A stretch of 64,000 bases of DNA from CAYSWV01 sp964434865. GTDB lineage: Bacteria; Cyanobacteriota; Cyanobacteriia; Thermostichales; Thermostichaceae. Location of the stretch: contig CAYSWV010000001.1 in the NCBI GenBank assembly GCA_964434865.1, positions 124,001 to 188,000 of the forward strand. The letters are read 5' to 3'. This document shows positions 60,047 through 64,000 of the stretch, in pieces (the first letter of the stretch is position 1; every line of letters begins with the position of its first letter). The notes below the pieces were generated by a model, which saw only the letters and a list, made by a program, of their open reading frames with translations, was not told the origin of the DNA and did no database searches. The position numbers were made by a program, and so were the translations under genes.

Positions 60047-61222
60047 TCATCCTAGATCAGCGGTCGATTGAGTTGAAAGCAATAAAGCATCAATTGTATC
60101 TAGGCTGAGTTCTTGATGATCAGCAATAGCTTTAATCTGCTGGGTAATGGCTTGAATTTGAAAATCAGTAATCGTTAAGCCCAATTGGGTTGATCGATTA
60201 GCAATGACATGGTGTCCAGCTAACTTATGATTAACTAGCAAAGCCCGAGAGACCTTAAAGTCATCTGGATCAATACTTTCATATGTTTTTGAATGATTTA
60301 GCATAGCTTTTGTGTGAATACCAGCCTTATGGTTAAAAGCAGCTGACCCCACAATACAATGATTAAATGGAATCGGAATCTTCAAAATATCAGCAACGTA
60401 TTGATGTAGAGGTAACAACTGATCCAATTGGTATTTTGACTTGATGGTGTCAGGATCGAGAGTGTAGAGTCGAGCAATTAAACCTGCTAGAGGGGTAATC
60501 CCATTGCGTTCACCAATCCCTAAAACACTAGTATCAATATGAGTTGCACCTGCTTCTAAGGCGGCATAACTGTTAGCTACTGCACAACCCGTATCATTGT
60601 GGCCATGAAATTCAAGATCTCGCTCAGTACACTGCCGTAATAGTTGCACTAATTGAGACACTTGATGAGGGGTTGCAATGCCAACGGTATCAGCTAGACC
60701 TAACCGATTGACCAATCCTAATTGATCAATACTCAAATAGACTCGCAGTAGATCGGCAGGAGCACTTCTAAAGGAATCTTCTGTTGAAAATCGAAGTTCA
60801 ATATTTGGATTTTGTGATCGAATAAAGGTGAGAACAGTTGTCGCTAGCTCCACGATTTCATCAATTGTTTTACCATGGCTATACTGACGCAAGAGACTAG
60901 AAGTACCGATAACAACATTGAGACCTTGAACCCCTGTCTCTAAAGCCACTTTGGCATCCTCAATGAGGCAGCGGATGTGAGTCAGAACGCGAGTCTTTAG
61001 ACCTAATTGAGCAATGATTTGACAGTCTTTTCGAGATTGAGGTGAGGCACAAGGAGAGGTTAATTCGAGATACTCCACTCCAAAGGCATCTAGTAATCTG
61101 GCGATTTCAACTTTGTGGCTGGCTGAAAAGTTAGCAGCACCAAATTGCTCTCCCTCTCGGAGTGTGCTGTCAATGATCGCTGAGTTAATGATCGGTGAGT
61201 TAATGATAGACACTGGGTTCAA
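60047..61222 (-). CDS. Homocitrate synthase of the Lys20/Thermus type
   Basis: A 391-residue member of the DRE-TIM metallolyase family. It follows the lysine-pathway homocitrate synthase pattern (Thermus Lys20) rather than NifV or LeuA: IIDSTLREGEQFGAANFS, ASPQSRKD, RFSTEDSFRS, EFHGHNDTGCAVANSY, GIGERNGITPL and FNHKAGIHTKA. The metal ligands (DxxLREGEQ Asp; HGH) are present. Homocitrate synthases condense acetyl-CoA and 2-oxoglutarate; in bacteria homocitrate is used for the nitrogenase cofactor or for alpha-aminoadipate. Which applies here is unknown. The N-terminus is lengthened by three 15-bp repeats (IINSP, IINSA, IIDST). The start is non-ATG: TTG 61222 or GTG 61213. Confidence 0.85.
   Translation of the reverse strand: MNPVSIINSPIINSAIIDSTLREGEQFGAANFSASHKVEIARLLDAFGVEYLELTSPCASPQSRKDCQIIAQLGLKTRVLTHIRCLIEDAKVALETGVQGLNVVIGTSSLLRQYSHGKTIDEIVELATTVLTFIRSQNPNIELRFSTEDSFRSAPADLLRVYLSIDQLGLVNRLGLADTVGIATPHQVSQLVQLLRQCTERDLEFHGHNDTGCAVANSYAALEAGATHIDTSVLGIGERNGITPLAGLIARLYTLDPDTIKSKYQLDQLLPLHQYVADILKIPIPFNHCIVGSAAFNHKAGIHTKAMLNHSKTYESIDPDDFKVSRALLVNHKLAGHHVIANRSTQLGLTITDFQIQAITQQIKAIADHQELSLDTIDALLLSTQSTADLG
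61171..61215. repeat. 15-bp repeat, three copies, at the start of the homocitrate synthase gene
   Basis: Three adjacent 15-base units (CAATGATCGCTGAGT, TAATGATCGGTGAGT, TAATGATAGACACTG on the plus strand) encode the N-terminal IINSP/IINSA/IIDST series. The two outer ones have diverged. Confidence 0.85.
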
Positions 61223-61481
61223 CCTGGTTGAGTGAAAGCTCAGTAACGCATGGACCTTATCCTCTACCTTACGCTATCTCTTTAAAGAGTAAACCTTAAT
61301 TTGTTTGGTGAATTCTCTGAACTGAGAGATCGTCGATGGGGTCTATAGATGAGCAGGTCTACAGATGGGTTAAGGTGTTTGAGGTTAATGGGGCTGAACA
61401 CACTCATTATGACGACTTATGCCAAAATCTACCTATGATTTGAATTGGATTCCTTAGGAGTCAGCTGATCAGGCCGTGTTT

Positions 61482-64000
61482 ATGAACCATTCGCACGAGG
61501 CATCACCTCAGATATCTCAGATCTCAGACTCGTGGGACCCAAGTGATTTATTAGAAGCTTGTGTTGCCATTACTGCTGAGACCCATCTTGATCGTCTCTT
61601 GACCACCACCTTACAAATCCTGACTAAACTGGTGCCAGCGGCAAAAGCGCTCATTCTGTTGCCCTCAACGACAGATCGGATTACTGATGTGATGCCAGAG
61701 CTGCAAGACTGGATGATTGTCGCCACTTACCTAGAGCCTTCTTCGCCCAAGATTTCTCTACATATTGAGGCGCCAACAGCAGAGGTACTCCCCCTGAGTT
61801 GCATTGAGGCTGTGGCCACAACCCGATTGCCGCTACAACTCAAGCTCCAAGGCTCGGCCACTACCGGCTTGAAGTCTCATCAAGACTCTGTTTTGGATCT
61901 TAATTCTGATCCCTATCTCCTGCACCAGCACCCCCACCAAATCTTGTGCATTCCTTTTAATGAAGAAACAGTAGTCACTGGACTGGTTTATGTAGAACCT
62001 CAACCGGATAGCTGGCTAACCCAGGCACAGCTGCAAAATCTGGACATGATAGGTCGCCAGATCGCCATCACAATACGTAGAGTTAAGCAACTCCAAAATC
62101 TCAAAATCGAATTAAGAACCCGTACCTTTGAACTTCAATATACCCGTACTAAACTGAATACACTATTAGAGAATTCCCAGTTTGGGATCTTTATTGCTCG
62201 GCGCGAAGATGGTTTGGTCCTGGAGATCAATCAACGGGGTCTTCAGATGTTAGGTGTCCCAGTGACTGATGATATTGTGGGCATCAAACGGATGACCGAC
62301 TATGGCCTGGATACTCAGCAATGGTATGAACTAATGCTACAGCTACAGGCGTCAACTGAGATCGACAGTTATGAGCTGCAATTGACTCGCGCGGATGGTC
62401 TAAAAGCATGGGTACTGCTCTCTGTTCGTCTCAATAGCATTGATGATTGTGTGGAAGGAGTGATCACTGATATCAATGCACGAAAACAAGCTGAATTTAA
62501 CCTCCGTAACAATGCAGAACTGATTCATCAGATTACTGACAATTTACCAGCCTTGATCTCCTACATTGACAATCAAGAGTGTTACCGATTTGTCAATAAA
62601 TATTATGAAGAATGGTACGGGATCCCGGCTGAGTTGATTGTAGGTTGTCATGTTCGTGATCTAGTGGGGGCCGATGACTATGCCAAAGGTTACCCTTATG
62701 CGCAGTCGGCATTACGAGGTGAGCGAGTCAATTTTGAGCTGGCTAAATTTCGTCAAGATGGCCAACTCCGTTACCTCAATATCAGCCTGATTCCACATTT
62801 TGATACAACTAGTCAGGTGCAAGGCTACTTTGTTCTGGCTCCAGATATTACCGATCGTAAGGTAGCTGAGGAACGCCATCAAACGATTTTTGAAAATTCT
62901 ACTATTGGTATTTTCCAAACGACGCCTCAAGGCCATTTGATTTCAGCAAACCCGGCTCTAGCCGAGATTTTTGGGTATGCCTCAGCTGAAGCGATGATCA
63001 CCCAGATTGTGACCATTGATCAGCTTTATGTTGAGCCTGAGCGGCGGATAGGTGACTTGCAGCAGTTGGCCCCAGAGGCTGGTGGTCATAAGTTTGAAGC
63101 TAAGGCCTATCGAGCTGATGGTACGGTCATCTGGATCTCAGAAAATGTCAGAGCAGTACGAGACAGTCAGGGGCAGCTCATTCTCTATGAAGGCTTTGTT
63201 CAAGAGGTTACCGATCGCAAGCAAGCTGAGGAGGCCATTCGATCTCAACAAGAGTTTCTGCGCCAAGTGATCGATGCAAGTCCCTATGCTATTTTTGTGA
63301 AGGATTGGGAGGGACGCTTTGTTAGTATCAATCAAGCCGGAGCTGACCTCTACAGTGGTTCTGTTGAAGAGATCATTGGCTGTAGAGAAGAAGATCTCTA
63401 TCCTGACTCCGTAAATCTCATCCTAGATCATCAAGCTGTTATCACAACGTTCAAGCCTAAATTTATTCCTGAGCAACCTATCATTCGAAGCGGGAAAACC
63501 CATTGGATTCAAACCTATCTGAAGCCGTTGATGACAGATCAGGTGTCACCGACTCCTTATATTGTTGGTGTCAGTGTTGACATTACAGAACGGAAGCAAG
63601 CTGAAGCCCGACTGCAAGAGTACCTGTCTCTGCTACAAGCCACTTTAGAGTCTACGGTTGAGGGTATGATCGCAACTGATCTGCGAGGGAATCCATTGAC
63701 CTACAATCAAAGATTTTTGGAATTATGGTCTCTCCCTGAAAAATTGTTGCAACCTGGGCAGCGTGACCATCGGATTCAAGTTATGGCTCGCTTGACCCGT
63801 TATCCCGACTACTTTCTCCAAAAACTTGAAGATATTACCGGTGGTGAAGCAACAGATCTAGAAATGATTGAGTTGCAAGATGGGCGAGTGTTTGAACGCT
63901 ACACCCAACCGGTTCGGATTGAAGTCAGAGTGGTGGGCCGAGTCTGGAGCTATCGAGATGTCACCCAGCGCCAACGCATTGAAGATGCTCTTCGAGAAAG
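61482..64000 (+). CDS. Multi-PAS sensor protein, partial at window end
   Basis: An open frame of 839 complete codons begins at ATG 61482 and runs off the window without a stop. The N-terminal part (about 15-205) is GAF-like (LLEACVAITAETHLDRLLTT, ILCIPFNEETVVTGLVYVE). Five PAS/PAC units follow, starting near residues 225 (LENSQFGIFIARREDG), 345 (NLPALISYIDN), 465 (IFENSTIGIFQTTPQG), 590 (VIDASPYAIFVKD) and 715 (ATLESTVEGMIATDLRG), with PAC ends such as DITDRKVAEE and DITERKQAEA. A histidine kinase or GGDEF output is expected downstream but cannot be seen. It is divergent from the homocitrate synthase gene. Confidence 0.92.
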   Translation, partial: MNHSHEASPQISQISDSWDPSDLLEACVAITAETHLDRLLTTTLQILTKLVPAAKALILLPSTTDRITDVMPELQDWMIVATYLEPSSPKISLHIEAPTAEVLPLSCIEAVATTRLPLQLKLQGSATTGLKSHQDSVLDLNSDPYLLHQHPHQILCIPFNEETVVTGLVYVEPQPDSWLTQAQLQNLDMIGRQIAITIRRVKQLQNLKIELRTRTFELQYTRTKLNTLLENSQFGIFIARREDGLVLEINQRGLQMLGVPVTDDIVGIKRMTDYGLDTQQWYELMLQLQASTEIDSYELQLTRADGLKAWVLLSVRLNSIDDCVEGVITDINARKQAEFNLRNNAELIHQITDNLPALISYIDNQECYRFVNKYYEEWYGIPAELIVGCHVRDLVGADDYAKGYPYAQSALRGERVNFELAKFRQDGQLRYLNISLIPHFDTTSQVQGYFVLAPDITDRKVAEERHQTIFENSTIGIFQTTPQGHLISANPALAEIFGYASAEAMITQIVTIDQLYVEPERRIGDLQQLAPEAGGHKFEAKAYRADGTVIWISENVRAVRDSQGQLILYEGFVQEVTDRKQAEEAIRSQQEFLRQVIDASPYAIFVKDWEGRFVSINQAGADLYSGSVEEIIGCREEDLYPDSVNLILDHQAVITTFKPKFIPEQPIIRSGKTHWIQTYLKPLMTDQVSPTPYIVGVSVDITERKQAEARLQEYLSLLQATLESTVEGMIATDLRGNPLTYNQRFLELWSLPEKLLQPGQRDHRIQVMARLTRYPDYFLQKLEDITGGEATDLEMIELQDGRVFERYTQPVRIEVRVVGRVWSYRDVTQRQRIEDALRE

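Noticed and set aside
1..64000. Mobile elements, prophage or defence system
   Set aside because: No transposase, integrase, phage structural, restriction or toxin-antitoxin genes were recognised in any supported frame.

Overview
The window is a stretch of cyanobacterial chromosome, or a scaffold of one. The evidence is a set of typical cyanobacterial genes: the DesA acyl-lipid desaturase, GlgC, a Slr1694/PixD-type BLUF photoreceptor, an HHL1-like protein, a GlcE-type glycolate oxidase subunit, the NatA/NatE amino-acid ABC ATPases, an S-layer-homology (SLH) protein, a DnaB helicase carrying an intein, and large GAF/PAS sensory kinases. GC content looks close to 48%. GATC is strongly over-represented (19 in the first 1200 bases by hand count, against about 5 expected), while the octamer HIP1 (GCGATCGC) is rare. 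I cannot name the genus. There is one 100-N scaffold gap (21077-21176). I saw no tRNA, rRNA, CRISPR array, insertion sequence or prophage.

Layout. 0-7 kb: glcE, the natA-natE ATPase pair, a REC-GGDEF regulator, a DUF5996-like protein, desA, two small cyanobacterial proteins. 7.4-11.5 kb: rplI-dnaB (with a 141-residue mini-intein) convergent with a UbiB-family kinase. 11.7-20.8 kb: a secreted small protein, Nudix hydrolase, BLUF protein followed by an alpha/beta hydrolase that lacks its nucleophile, DAHP synthase, a repeat-bearing lipoprotein, accC, an FHA protein and glgC. 21-26 kb: an accessory-looking region holding the N gap, a Pro/Thr-rich lipoprotein, a 1115-residue secreted nuclease, and a degenerate repeat array of about 21-bp period. 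26-31.4 kb: a CIA30 protein, an NfeD-like membrane protein and two flotillin paralogues in one run. 31.7-41.2 kb: DUF2949 protein, cytochrome b561-like protein, LpqC-type esterase, a second 21-bp repeat array, two MscS channels, Tex, and a cupin/cysteine-hydrolase pair. 41.6-51.7 kb: isoaspartyl peptidase, an SDR, a TPR/transglutaminase/DUF502 run, an SRPBCC protein, a PRC-barrel protein whose end is interrupted, and a glycosyltransferase. 51.8-64 kb: UPF0182 membrane protein, SLH protein, hybrid GAF/PAS histidine kinase, a Lys20-type homocitrate synthase with a DUF1330-like partner, and a multi-PAS sensor running off the window end.

Most of this is housekeeping and signalling. The parts most worth attention are: (i) three cell-surface lipoprotein genes (16-25.6 kb) that share two domain modules I cannot name, one fused to an extracellular nuclease; (ii) a compact natural DnaB intein; (iii) a BLUF photoreceptor followed by a nucleophile-less hydrolase; (iv) many short perfect tandem duplications (12-19 bp), some covering stop codons or lengthening a protein N-terminus, and two degenerate 21-bp arrays; (v) an 18-base G run beside in-frame stops in the PRC-barrel gene; (vi) a cyanobacterial homocitrate synthase of the lysine-pathway type.
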